Shown here: positions 10,179-17,952 of the stretch, piece after piece
How the letters are laid out: the number at the start of each line of letters is the position of its first letter
How positions within the stretch are numbered: position 1 is the first letter of the stretch
Assembly: GCF_005116465.1 (NCBI RefSeq)
Contig: NZ_SWBM01000002.1
Span: 372,001-436,000, forward strand
Origin: Robertmurraya kyonggiensis
Lineage (GTDB): Bacteria > Bacillota > Bacilli > Bacillales > Cytobacillaceae
DNA length: 64,000 bases
Reading direction: 5' to 3'
Notes under the pieces: model-generated
The model's database searches: none
Seen by the model: the letters and a program-made list of their open reading frames with translations, nothing else
What the model was told of the DNA's origin: nothing
Program-made: the position numbers and the translations under genes

Positions 10179-11254
10179 TTACAAGTTCATTTTGGAAAGA
10201 TAAAAGAGTGTTTTTAACAGGTCATACAGGATTTAAAGGTTCGTGGCTATCTATTTGGTTACATCAAATGGGAGCTTTAGTAACAGGTTATTCTTTAAAT
10301 CCCCCTACCGATCCTTCTTTATTTAAAGCGGCAGAGGTAGAAGGGATAGTAAATTCAATAATCGGTGATGTGAGAGATGCAAATTCACTTGAAAAAGCGA
10401 TGATAAATGCTAATCCGGAAATTGTAATTCACATGGCAGCTCAACCACTTGTTAGGGAGTCATATAAGAATCCTGTAGAAACTTATTCTACCAATGTTAT
10501 GGGTACTGTAAACCTCTTCGAGAGCATTAGAAAATGTTCATCAGTAAGAGTCGTCATTAATGTTACAACGGATAAGTGTTATGAGAATAAAGAATGGGTA
10601 TGGGGTTACCGTGAAAATGAACCAATGGGGGGATATGACCCATATTCAAATAGTAAGGCATGCTCAGAACTTGTGACATCATCCTATCGAAGTTCATTTT
10701 TTAATCAGGAGAATTATAGTATTCATGGTGTTGCGGTGGCCACAGCACGAGCAGGTAATGTAATTGGTGGTGGAGATTGGGCAGTAGATCGGCTTATCCC
10801 AGATTGTGTGAATTCTTTAATTAATAGTGCTCCGATTATTATCCGAAATCCAGATTCAATTCGACCTTGGCAACATGTTCTTGAACCTTTGAGTGGCTAC
10901 TTACTCCTAGCTGAAAAATTATATAAAAATGGTCCTGAATATGCAGAGGCATGGAATTTTGGACCAAATGACGATGATGCAAGACCGGTCGAATGGATAG
11001 TTAGTAAAATGATAGAAAATTGGAATGGTCAAGCTACATATCAATTGGATACAGATAACCAACCTCATGAAGCAGGTTATTTGAAATTAGATTGCTCAAA
11101 AGCGAAGTTAAAATTAGGATGGAAACCACGTTGGACTTTAGAAACTACTATAGAAAAAATAGTTGAATGGGTAATGGCTTATCAAAATGGTGATAATGTA
11201 AGAAATATCTGCCAAAAACAATTAAAAGAATATCTTGTATGTAAGGTGAAATAA
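10175..11254 (+). CDS. rfbG: CDP-glucose 4,6-dehydratase
   Basis: NAD-dependent SDR enzyme that turns CDP-glucose into CDP-4-keto-6-deoxyglucose. The 359-residue protein has VFLTGHTGFKGSWL at the NAD site, HMAAQPLVRESY, the TTDKCYEN catalytic segment, YDPYSNSKACSE with the Tyr-x3-Lys pair, and ARAGNVIGGGDWAVDRLIPD. These are family signatures. The start is a TTG that overlaps the rfbF stop. One base separates its stop from the next start. It is the branch point for 6-deoxy and 3,6-dideoxy hexoses. Confidence 0.94.
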   Translation: MITSSFWKDKRVFLTGHTGFKGSWLSIWLHQMGALVTGYSLNPPTDPSLFKAAEVEGIVNSIIGDVRDANSLEKAMINANPEIVIHMAAQPLVRESYKNPVETYSTNVMGTVNLFESIRKCSSVRVVINVTTDKCYENKEWVWGYRENEPMGGYDPYSNSKACSELVTSSYRSSFFNQENYSIHGVAVATARAGNVIGGGDWAVDRLIPDCVNSLINSAPIIIRNPDSIRPWQHVLEPLSGYLLLAEKLYKNGPEYAEAWNFGPNDDDARPVEWIVSKMIENWNGQATYQLDTDNQPHEAGYLKLDCSKAKLKLGWKPRWTLETTIEKIVEWVMAYQNGDNVRNICQKQLKEYLVCKVK

Positions 11255-11255
11255 A

Positions 11256-11801
11256 TTGATAAAAACATTGAGAAAGACAAAAATACCTGGAGTATATGAA
11301 TTGATTAACAATCAATTTAATGATCAAAGAGGTAGTTTCGTTAAAAAGTTTCACGAGAATGATTTTGAAGAAAATGGGCTACAATCTGATTTTAAAGAGC
11401 AGTATTTTTCAGTATCCAAAAAAGGAGTTTTTCGGGGATTTCACTTTCAAACTCCACCAGAGGATCATGTTAAACTCGTTTACTGTGTTCAAGGTGAGGT
11501 ATTGGATATCGTTGTAGATTTACGTAAGAGTTCTCCTACTTTTGGACTATATGTAACTTTTGATTTAAGTGCTGAAGAAGGAAATAGTATATATATTCCT
11601 AAGGGATGTGCACATGGTTTTTTCGTTAAAAGCGAGCAGGCTATATTAGTTTATAACGTTACTACAGTATATTCTCCTATACATGATACTGGAATACATT
11701 GGAGTTCCGTTAAGGTACCAGAATTAAATTCTGAAATGATTATTTCTGAAAGAGATAATCATTTTGATTCTTTGGAAAATTATAAAAGCCCATTTAATTA
11801 A
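11256..11801 (+). CDS. RmlC-like nucleotide-sugar 3,5-epimerase
   Basis: Cupin-fold protein of 181 residues, the usual RmlC length. FRGFHFQ contains the family's catalytic histidine, and YIPKGCAHGF with VYNVTTVYSPIHDTGIHW is the C-terminal half of the active site. RmlC itself acts on dTDP sugars. Here the neighbours are CDP-glucose enzymes and RfbH, so the likely role is epimerisation of a CDP-4-keto-deoxyhexose at C5 (and/or C3), as done by the ascarylose enzyme E-ep. TTG start one base after rfbG. The family is secure; the CDP substrate is inferred from context. Confidence 0.82.
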   Translation: MIKTLRKTKIPGVYELINNQFNDQRGSFVKKFHENDFEENGLQSDFKEQYFSVSKKGVFRGFHFQTPPEDHVKLVYCVQGEVLDIVVDLRKSSPTFGLYVTFDLSAEEGNSIYIPKGCAHGFFVKSEQAILVYNVTTVYSPIHDTGIHWSSVKVPELNSEMIISERDNHFDSLENYKSPFN

Positions 11802-11811
11802 AGGAAAGAAT

Positions 11812-12714
11812 GTGAAGTATATGTCGTTTACAGTTTTAATTACTGGGGGTACTGGATTTATAGGTTCTAATCTAGTACGGGAATATTTAAAGCGAAATGC
11901 CGAAGTACATCTGATTATTAGAGAAGAATCAAACTTAACACAGATCGCAGATGTAAAATCAAAACTACATCTTCATATATACGATGGACGATTTGACTCC
12001 TTGGATATCGCAATTCAAAAAATTAAGCCAAATGTTGTATTTCATTTAGCTTCCTTATATATTACTGAACATCAGCCTGGAGATATAACGACTTTGATAC
12101 AAAGTAATATAACATTTGGAACACATCTAGTGGAGGCGATGGTTAAAAATGGCGTTAAACATCTGATTAATACCGGGACATCTTGGCAACATTATCATAA
12201 TGAATCTTATAATCCTGTTAATTTATACGCAGCTACAAAAGAAGCATTTGAAAAAATTATTAAATATTATGTAGAATCTTATGAATTAAAATATACCACA
12301 TTAAAATTATTTGATACATATGGGCCCAATGATCCTAGAAAAAAATTATTTTATTTATTAAAGCAGCGTAGCAATACTAGTCAACCATTAGACATGTCTC
12401 CAGGTGAACAGCAAATTGATATTGTATATGTGGATGATGTAGTAAAAGCTTTCATTATTGCGGCTGATAGCTTGAATAAAGGGTTAATAAATCAAAAGTA
12501 TTTTGCAATATCATCTGGTAACCCAATTAGGCTAAGAGATTTGATTGATCTATATAAAGAGATCATGGATGTTGAGCTTCCTATAAATTGGGGAGGTAGA
12601 GCATATAGAAAACGTGAAGTTATGGAGACATGGAATCAGGGAGAAAGGTTGCCTGGGTGGGAACCGAAGGTTTCATTAACAGAAGGAATTTTAGCTCTTA
12701 ATAACAAAAATTGA
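11812..12714 (+). CDS. NAD-dependent epimerase/reductase, likely CDP-4-keto sugar reductase
   Basis: Extended SDR of 300 residues. VLITGGTGFIGSNLVREY is the NAD(P) site, INTGTSWQHY is the serine/threonine region and NLYAATKEAFE provides the Tyr-x3-Lys pair; FDTYGPNDPRKKL follows. Members of this group finish CDP-dideoxysugar pathways by reducing the C4 ketone (abequose, paratose or ascarylose reductases), or epimerise C2 (tyvelose). Which one cannot be decided from sequence. The GTG at 11812 is chosen because AAAGGA lies six bases before it; an ATG nine bases later is the alternative. It ends just before rfbH. Confidence 0.75.
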   Translation: MKYMSFTVLITGGTGFIGSNLVREYLKRNAEVHLIIREESNLTQIADVKSKLHLHIYDGRFDSLDIAIQKIKPNVVFHLASLYITEHQPGDITTLIQSNITFGTHLVEAMVKNGVKHLINTGTSWQHYHNESYNPVNLYAATKEAFEKIIKYYVESYELKYTTLKLFDTYGPNDPRKKLFYLLKQRSNTSQPLDMSPGEQQIDIVYVDDVVKAFIIAADSLNKGLINQKYFAISSGNPIRLRDLIDLYKEIMDVELPINWGGRAYRKREVMETWNQGERLPGWEPKVSLTEGILALNNKN

Positions 12715-12728
12715 GTGGAGTGTTGAAG

Positions 12729-14231
12729 TTGATTGGTGAAGTAATAAAGTATGAAGGACGAATGATAGCGATCGTTGATAAGGGTACAAAAATTATTACT
12801 GGATTTGAATGTGAGTTTCTTGGAGACTCTTACAATTTGAATTTTGATAATAAAGAGGAATTTACAGTTTCAGAATTAATGAATGCTGAACAGGTCGGCA
12901 ATCTAAACCAAAAATTGCTTGAGCAAGCAAAAAGAAAAATTATTTTCAACCAAGTAGAAGAATTTCATAAATTATTTCACCAACGTGAAGATTTTGTACC
13001 GGGTGAATCCAATTTAAGTTATGCAGGGAAGATATATGATAAGGATGAAATGATAGCTCTAACAGACGCATCTCTGGATTTTTGGTTAACTGCAGGTCGC
13101 TTTTACAAGGAGTTTGAAAAAAGCTTTGCGAAGTATTTAGGTGTACGATATGCGCTGTTAACTACGTCTGGATCCTCAGCGAATTTATTGGCTGTATCTA
13201 GTTTGACTTCCCCGAAGCTTGGTGATAAAAGGTTGAAGCGTGGGGATGAGGTCATTACCGTAGCAGCTGGTTTTCCAACAACAGTAACACCAATTGTTCA
13301 AAATGGATTGATTCCTGTATTTGTAGATGTTGACTTGGCTACGTATAATATATCTGCTGATCAAATAGAACAAGCAGTTTCTGATAAGACAAAGGCTATT
13401 GTAATAGCACATACGATGGGGAATCCCTTTAACCTAGATGAAGTAATGCGAGTAGCTGGAAAATATAATCTCTGGGTAATTGAAGATAATTGTGATGCGT
13501 TAGGTGCCAAATATAATGGGAAATTGACAGGTACAATTGGTCACATTGGAACATCAAGTTTTTATCCACCGCATCACATGACAATGGGAGAAGGTGGTGC
13601 TGTTTACACAAATGATCCAAAACTAAAAATGATTATTGAATCATTTAGAGATTGGGGTCGTGACTGTTGGTGTCCATCTGGTTGTGATAACACTTGTAAA
13701 AAACGCTTTGATTGGCAACTTGGTCAATTACCACGAGGTTATGACCATAAATACACTTATTCGCATATAGGTTATAATTTAAAAGTAACAGATATGCAAG
13801 CAGCTATTGGTTTAGAACAGTTAAAAAAATTGCCAATGTTTATAGAGAAACGAAATCGTAATTTTGACCGTTTAAAAAATAATCTTAAATCAATTGAGAA
13901 TGATATCATTTTACCAGAAGCAACACCTAATAGTGAACCTAGTTGGTTTGGGTTTGTTATGACAGTAAAAGATGGTGACAAGATATCAAGGAATAGAATT
14001 ACACAATATCTTGAAGAAAATAAGGTCCAAACAAGAATGCTTTTTGCAGGAAATTTGACTAAGCAACCGGCCTTTGAGGGTGTTGAATACCGGTTAGCAA
14101 GTGATCTTAAGAATACCGATAAGATTATGAATAATACCTTTTTAGTTGGAGTATATCCTGGCTTAACAGAAGAAATGATCGATTATATGAGTGAGAAAAT
14201 CATAGAGGCCGTGGGTTATGCAAAACTATAG
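12729..14231 (+). CDS. rfbH: CDP-4-keto-6-deoxyglucose-3-dehydrase (E1-type)
   Basis: PMP-dependent, [2Fe-2S] enzyme that removes the C3 hydroxyl to make 3,6-dideoxy sugars. The aminotransferase-like fold carries SFYPPHH (H282/H283) where aminotransferases have the PLP lysine. C255, C313, C315 and C323 are spaced C-x57-C-x1-C-x7-C, the iron-sulfur motif I recall for the ascarylose E1. At 500 residues it is about 60 longer than the ~437-residue enterobacterial RfbH: residues 1-57 form an extra N-terminal region I do not recognise. TTG at 12729 is chosen from GGAG at 12717-12720; TTG 12711 and ATG 12762 are alternatives. No partner reductase (E3) is encoded nearby. Confidence 0.93.
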   Translation: MIGEVIKYEGRMIAIVDKGTKIITGFECEFLGDSYNLNFDNKEEFTVSELMNAEQVGNLNQKLLEQAKRKIIFNQVEEFHKLFHQREDFVPGESNLSYAGKIYDKDEMIALTDASLDFWLTAGRFYKEFEKSFAKYLGVRYALLTTSGSSANLLAVSSLTSPKLGDKRLKRGDEVITVAAGFPTTVTPIVQNGLIPVFVDVDLATYNISADQIEQAVSDKTKAIVIAHTMGNPFNLDEVMRVAGKYNLWVIEDNCDALGAKYNGKLTGTIGHIGTSSFYPPHHMTMGEGGAVYTNDPKLKMIIESFRDWGRDCWCPSGCDNTCKKRFDWQLGQLPRGYDHKYTYSHIGYNLKVTDMQAAIGLEQLKKLPMFIEKRNRNFDRLKNNLKSIENDIILPEATPNSEPSWFGFVMTVKDGDKISRNRITQYLEENKVQTRMLFAGNLTKQPAFEGVEYRLASDLKNTDKIMNNTFLVGVYPGLTEEMIDYMSEKIIEAVGYAKL

Positions 14232-14300
14232 AATGTCATAATTATGGCGCTTTCTTGTTGCGTATATTTAGGACTTGTATAATAATGCTTACTTTAAAAT

Positions 14301-14351
14301 TTAATTAGGGAAGAAAAAAAGACTATTTTTTCTTCTCTTACTTAATTTTTA
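14301..14351 (+). terminator. Probable terminator after rfbH
   Basis: A 12-bp stem (GGGAAGAAAAAA with TTTTTTCTTCTC, two G-U or equivalent pairs) extended by an imperfect outer stem and followed by TTTTT. It separates the dideoxysugar operon from the polymerase gene. Confidence 0.5.
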
Positions 14352-14409
14352 TGGCTCCGACATAATTGGAAGTTAACTTCTGATTAGGGTAAAATTGGTG
14401 GTGAGAAAA

Positions 14410-15642
14410 ATGCTAAACAAGTTAAAATTTGACATAAATATAAACAAATTGTGGGATTTCTTTATTCTATCAAGTTTAATCGTTGCGCTCTATTATTATT
14501 CATTTCGATATCCTTTGAAAATTAATGATTCTGATACTAGTCCGGTATACGTAGATACTCCCCCTATTTTACAATATGGTAAGTATGTAATCATTTTAAT
14601 ATTTATTGTTTTGTTCTTAACGATGGTCATAAAGTTTAAAATAAGAGCCAATGTACGAAAATTCAGAACATGGGAAATTTTTCTTGCGGTTTTCCTATTA
14701 ATAATTCCTATGATTTCGTTTTTATTCGTGAAAAATCCTTACTTACTACAAGTTGGAATATTTTTCTCTATACTTGTAATTTTTTATCTATTCCCCTTTT
14801 CAAAAATAAATGTAAATAAGATTAATAAATATATATTGTTATTTATTTTGGCATCCATTGCAGTGGAAATTATACAATTATTTAATTTTTTTGCTTTCGA
14901 AAGATTGCCAGCATTAGGATATCATAATTCAATTTCTGTAAGATTTGGTTCGCTTTGGGACGATCCAAACTCATTTGCTTTGATTATACCGATGTTAATC
15001 GTATTTGTTTATGTGGGGAAATTTAATAATTTGATGAAATATTTACTTATTATAGCTTTATTATTTATGTTGTTATTAACTCAGTCATTAACAGGAATAG
15101 CCACTTTTATAGTAAGTTTACCTGTTGTCATGTTTATACTATTTGTTTTTACAAAACATGAAAAGTTTCTAAAAGCTCTTAAATTGAATATAACAATTTA
15201 TGTTGTATGTTTATTTCTATTCTTTATTTTTGTGTATCCAACAGAATTCATTCAAAAGTTCCTTTCGTTAAAACAAGGGAGTATATCGGGTCACTTAGAA
15301 GGTCTAGATGCTTTTATCAACACAGGGTTACTTGATTATATCGGCCTGAATCCACGAGGTATTCTGGCTGAAACAGGATATATCAACTTATTGCTAAATT
15401 TTGGGATTTTTTATCTTTTTGCATATGTTTTTATTGGATTGTCTTCGATTTATAGGATAATCTATATCATTAAGAATAATGTAGATAAGCAAGGCTTAGA
15501 GCTATACTATGGCTTGTTATTTTTCTTAGTTGCATATCTTATTTCACTAGTAAATCTACCTGTTGAAGAAATTTTTCCCATATCATTAATTTATGTTTTA
15601 AGCATTGTCTTATCCTATTCCAAGAATAGTATAGAGCATTAA
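14410..15642 (+). CDS. O-antigen/capsule polymerase-like membrane protein (Wzy-like)
   Basis: Very hydrophobic 410-residue protein with about ten to twelve membrane helices and a large extracytoplasmic loop in its second half (residues ~290-330). The RFGSLWDDPNSFALIIPMLIVF segment is typical of the O-antigen ligase/polymerase superfamily (PF04932-like). Such proteins join lipid-linked repeat units outside the membrane. GGTGGTG six bases before the ATG at 14410 decides the start. It pairs logically with the flippase at 7792. A second polymerase-like protein at 40974 suggests two polymers. Confidence 0.72.
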   Translation: MLNKLKFDININKLWDFFILSSLIVALYYYSFRYPLKINDSDTSPVYVDTPPILQYGKYVIILIFIVLFLTMVIKFKIRANVRKFRTWEIFLAVFLLIIPMISFLFVKNPYLLQVGIFFSILVIFYLFPFSKINVNKINKYILLFILASIAVEIIQLFNFFAFERLPALGYHNSISVRFGSLWDDPNSFALIIPMLIVFVYVGKFNNLMKYLLIIALLFMLLLTQSLTGIATFIVSLPVVMFILFVFTKHEKFLKALKLNITIYVVCLFLFFIFVYPTEFIQKFLSLKQGSISGHLEGLDAFINTGLLDYIGLNPRGILAETGYINLLLNFGIFYLFAYVFIGLSSIYRIIYIIKNNVDKQGLELYYGLLFFLVAYLISLVNLPVEEIFPISLIYVLSIVLSYSKNSIEH

Positions 15643-15713
15643 AAGACTGAGGATTATAAACCGATCTTTTTGTATATTTAAGTCCTCTGTATAACCTTAG
15701 ATAGATCTAAGTA

Positions 15714-15767
15714 AAGGCTTCCTTAAAGATATCGTTTTTAACGATAAAGAGGAAGCCTCCTTTTTTT
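15714..15767 (+). terminator. Strong Rho-independent terminator
   Basis: AGGCTTCCT...AGGAAGCCT outer stem with an inner ATCGTT/AACGAT stem, followed by a run of seven T residues. It ends the polymerase transcript. Confidence 0.85.
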
Positions 15768-15841
15768 GTTACCAAATTGTAAAATATACAGATATATCTA
15801 TAATTTAAAGTAAAGGATATGTTATGATAAGATAGACAAAA

Positions 15842-15888
15842 TGTTACAATTTTTTCACTAAGGTAAGATTAGTGAAAAAATTGTAACA
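15842..15888. promoter_or_regulatory. Perfect 20-bp inverted repeat, 7-base loop
   Basis: Left arm 15842-15861 (TGTTACAATTTTTT then CACTAA) is the exact reverse complement of the right arm 15869-15888, with loop GGTAAGA. There is no T run after the right arm, so it is not a plain terminator. It lies about 80 bases before the galU start and could be an operator, an mRNA-stabilising 5' hairpin or a mobile-element remnant. Confidence 0.6.
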
Positions 15889-15904
15889 AATTTCCTATTT
15901 AAAT

Positions 15905-15955
15905 AGACTGCTTATTCATGTTAAGATGAATAGGTCTTAAGTCCTTTTGTTTTTT
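15905..15955 (+). promoter_or_regulatory. Leader hairpin with T-rich tail before galU
   Basis: AGAC-(TGC bulge)-TTATTCAT pairs with ATGAATAG-GTCT (15905-15937). A T-rich stretch (CCTTTTGTTTTTT) runs right up to the galU ribosome site. It may act as an attenuator or only as a leader structure. Seen in sequence; function inferred. Confidence 0.35.
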
Positions 15956-15969
15956 AAAGGAGGTAAATT

Positions 15970-16854
15970 ATGAAGAAAATTAGAAAAGCGATTATTCCTG
16001 CTGCAGGATTAGGAACAAGGTTTTTACCTGCAACAAAGGCTATGCCTAAAGAAATGTTACCTATTGTAGATAAGCCTACAATTCAATATATAATAGAAGA
16101 GGCTGTCAATTCTGGTATCGAGGATATTATTATTGTTACTGGAAAAGGCAAACGTGCAATAGAAGACCATTTTGATAATGCATTTGAATTAGAGCAAAAT
16201 TTAATTGAAAAAGGGAAGTTTGAACTTTTAGAAAGAGTTAAAGAGCCATCCAATTTGGCAAATATTCATTATATTAGACAACAAGAACCAAAAGGTTTGG
16301 GGCATGCGGTCTGGTGTGCTCGAAGCTTTATTGGAGATGAACCTTTTGCTGTATTACTTGGGGATGATATAGTAGAAAGTAAAACCCCTTGTTTAAAACA
16401 ATTAATTAATCAATATGAATTAACCTCTTCCTCCATAATTGGGATACAAAGAGTTGATCCTCGTGATACACATCGTTATGGAATTGTTAATCCAATTGAT
16501 CAAAAAGAACGGATATATAGAGTAGGGAGCTTTGTGGAAAAACCTAGTCCTGGTACGGCTCCATCTGATTTAGCAATAATGGGTAGATATGTATTAACTC
16601 CTGAAATCTTTACATTCTTAGAAGAACAACAGATTGGTACGGGTGGAGAAATTCAATTAACAGATGCAATTGAGAGTTTAAACAAAGTCCAAGATGTTTA
16701 TGCTTACGATTTTGAGGGAACTCGCTTTGATGTAGGGGAAAAAATTGGTTTTATTAAAACAACTATTGAATTTGCACTTAAACATGAAGATCTAAAAGAG
16801 GAAGTTTATAGGTACCTTAAAGAGATATTTGAAGAATCTAGTGTGAGAGGGTGA
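15970..16854 (+). CDS. galU: UTP--glucose-1-phosphate uridylyltransferase (second copy)
   Basis: Second UDP-glucose pyrophosphorylase, 294 residues, clearly paralogous to the copy at 2124 (same [20 protein letters not shown] start, [10 protein letters not shown] and LLGDDIVE motifs). AAAGGAGG gives a near-perfect ribosome site. The final bases overlap the start region of the sugar transferase gene, so the two are co-translated. In B. subtilis the orthologue GtaB supplies UDP-glucose for teichoic acid glucosylation and glycolipid; this copy, with its structured leader, may be the regulated one. Confidence 0.94.
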   Translation: MKKIRKAIIPAAGLGTRFLPATKAMPKEMLPIVDKPTIQYIIEEAVNSGIEDIIIVTGKGKRAIEDHFDNAFELEQNLIEKGKFELLERVKEPSNLANIHYIRQQEPKGLGHAVWCARSFIGDEPFAVLLGDDIVESKTPCLKQLINQYELTSSSIIGIQRVDPRDTHRYGIVNPIDQKERIYRVGSFVEKPSPGTAPSDLAIMGRYVLTPEIFTFLEEQQIGTGGEIQLTDAIESLNKVQDVYAYDFEGTRFDVGEKIGFIKTTIEFALKHEDLKEEVYRYLKEIFEESSVRG

Positions 16855-16859
16855 ATTTA

Positions 16860-17567
16860 ATGCAAGAAACACAAATGAATATAAGAGAAGTTGTCATCAT
16901 TCCAAAAAAACAACAAGTATATAATTCTACCCCGAAAGAAATAGTTCTTTTTAATCTATATTTATTTATAAAGAGATTAATAGATATAGTGGGTGCATTA
17001 TTTGGTCTTTTATTAACAAGTCCTATTTTTCTTATTATTTCGTTATTATACTTGTTTGGGGAAAATAAAGGACCAATAGTTTTCAAACAATCAAGAATAG
17101 GCGAAAATGGAAAAGAGTTTAAAATTTATAAATTCAGATCTATGGTAGTTAATGCAGAGGAAAAGTTAAAGACCAATAAATTGTTATATGCAAAATATAT
17201 CAAAAATAGTTATAAGCTTGAACCAGAGGAGGACCCAAGGATTACTAAGACAGGAAGATTCCTTAGGAAGACTAGCTTGGATGAACTCCCACAACTTATT
17301 AATGTTTTAAAAGGAAATATGAGTTTAGTAGGACCAAGGCCAGTTGTAACTGACGAATTAAAAGAATATAAAGAAAAAGTATCAGATTTTTTATCAGTTA
17401 AGCCAGGTATTACAGGTTATTGGCAAGTTAGTGGTAGAAGCAATGTGCACTATCCAGAGAGAGTTAATGTTGAATTACATTATGTATATCATCAGTCTCT
17501 TTTGTTAGATATTAAAATATTACTTAAAACAATAACAGCTGTTTTTTTAAGAAGAGGCGCTTTCTAA
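16860..17567 (+). CDS. Initiating sugar-phosphate transferase (PF02397 type)
   Basis: Membrane-bound polyprenyl-phosphate hexose-1-phosphate transferase, 235 residues. One hydrophobic hairpin (residues ~35-60, RLIDIVGALFGLLLTSPIF) is followed by the cytoplasmic catalytic part: FKQSRIGENGKEFKIYKFRSM, the RKTSLDELPQL motif, SLVGPRPV and KPGITGYWQVSGRS. It would load the first sugar phosphate on undecaprenyl phosphate, starting a capsule, exopolysaccharide or teichuronic-type polymer (compare TuaA, EpsL). The ATG at 16860 has GAGAGGG upstream. TagO at 38016 is a second, different initiator. Confidence 0.92.
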   Translation: MQETQMNIREVVIIPKKQQVYNSTPKEIVLFNLYLFIKRLIDIVGALFGLLLTSPIFLIISLLYLFGENKGPIVFKQSRIGENGKEFKIYKFRSMVVNAEEKLKTNKLLYAKYIKNSYKLEPEEDPRITKTGRFLRKTSLDELPQLINVLKGNMSLVGPRPVVTDELKEYKEKVSDFLSVKPGITGYWQVSGRSNVHYPERVNVELHYVYHQSLLLDIKILLKTITAVFLRRGAF

Positions 17568-17635
17568 AAGTAAATTTTCTTCTTAAATTTCTATTTTAGA
17601 TTCCTAAGAATAACTCAATTATTATTATAGTAAGA

Positions 17636-17672
17636 AATTTCCACGTTTTATTGAGGACGTGGAAATCTTTTT
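17636..17672 (+). terminator. Rho-independent terminator
   Basis: ATTTCCACGT / ACGTGGAAAT perfect 10-bp stem followed by CTTTTT. It closes the galU-sugar transferase operon. Confidence 0.85.
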
Positions 17673-17776
17673 GAATGGAGATTTATTATTCTTAGAAAAA
17701 ATAAATGTATTCGAATAAGTAATGTGAGAGAATATATATGGTTCTTATGGTTTATTATAAAAACTAGCTTATATTT

Positions 17777-17817
17777 AAACCCTATATTAAAATTCCAAAA
17801 ATATAGGGTTTATTTTT
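17777..17817 (+). terminator. Second terminator-like hairpin
   Basis: AAACCCTATATT / AATATAGGGTTT perfect 12-bp stem followed by ATTTTT. Nothing coding lies between it and the previous terminator; together they isolate the next operon. Confidence 0.75.
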
Positions 17818-17952
17818 GCTCTACTTTTTGATTATCAACTTTATATAAATATTTTAAGGTATAGACTCTCTATAAAAGAATGATTTGGATTAGTTTAGTC
17901 ATAATAAGCTGTATAATTATTCTTTCTTATAAAAGGTAATGGTGAGAATTAA

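Noticed and set aside
9375-11801. dTDP-rhamnose cluster
   Set aside because: The nucleotidyltransferase and dehydratase carry RfbF/RfbG (CDP-glucose) signatures, RfbH follows, and RmlA, RmlB and RmlD are not seen.
15842-15888. Rho-independent terminator
   Set aside because: Long perfect stem but no T run after it on either strand; listed as a regulatory or structural element instead.
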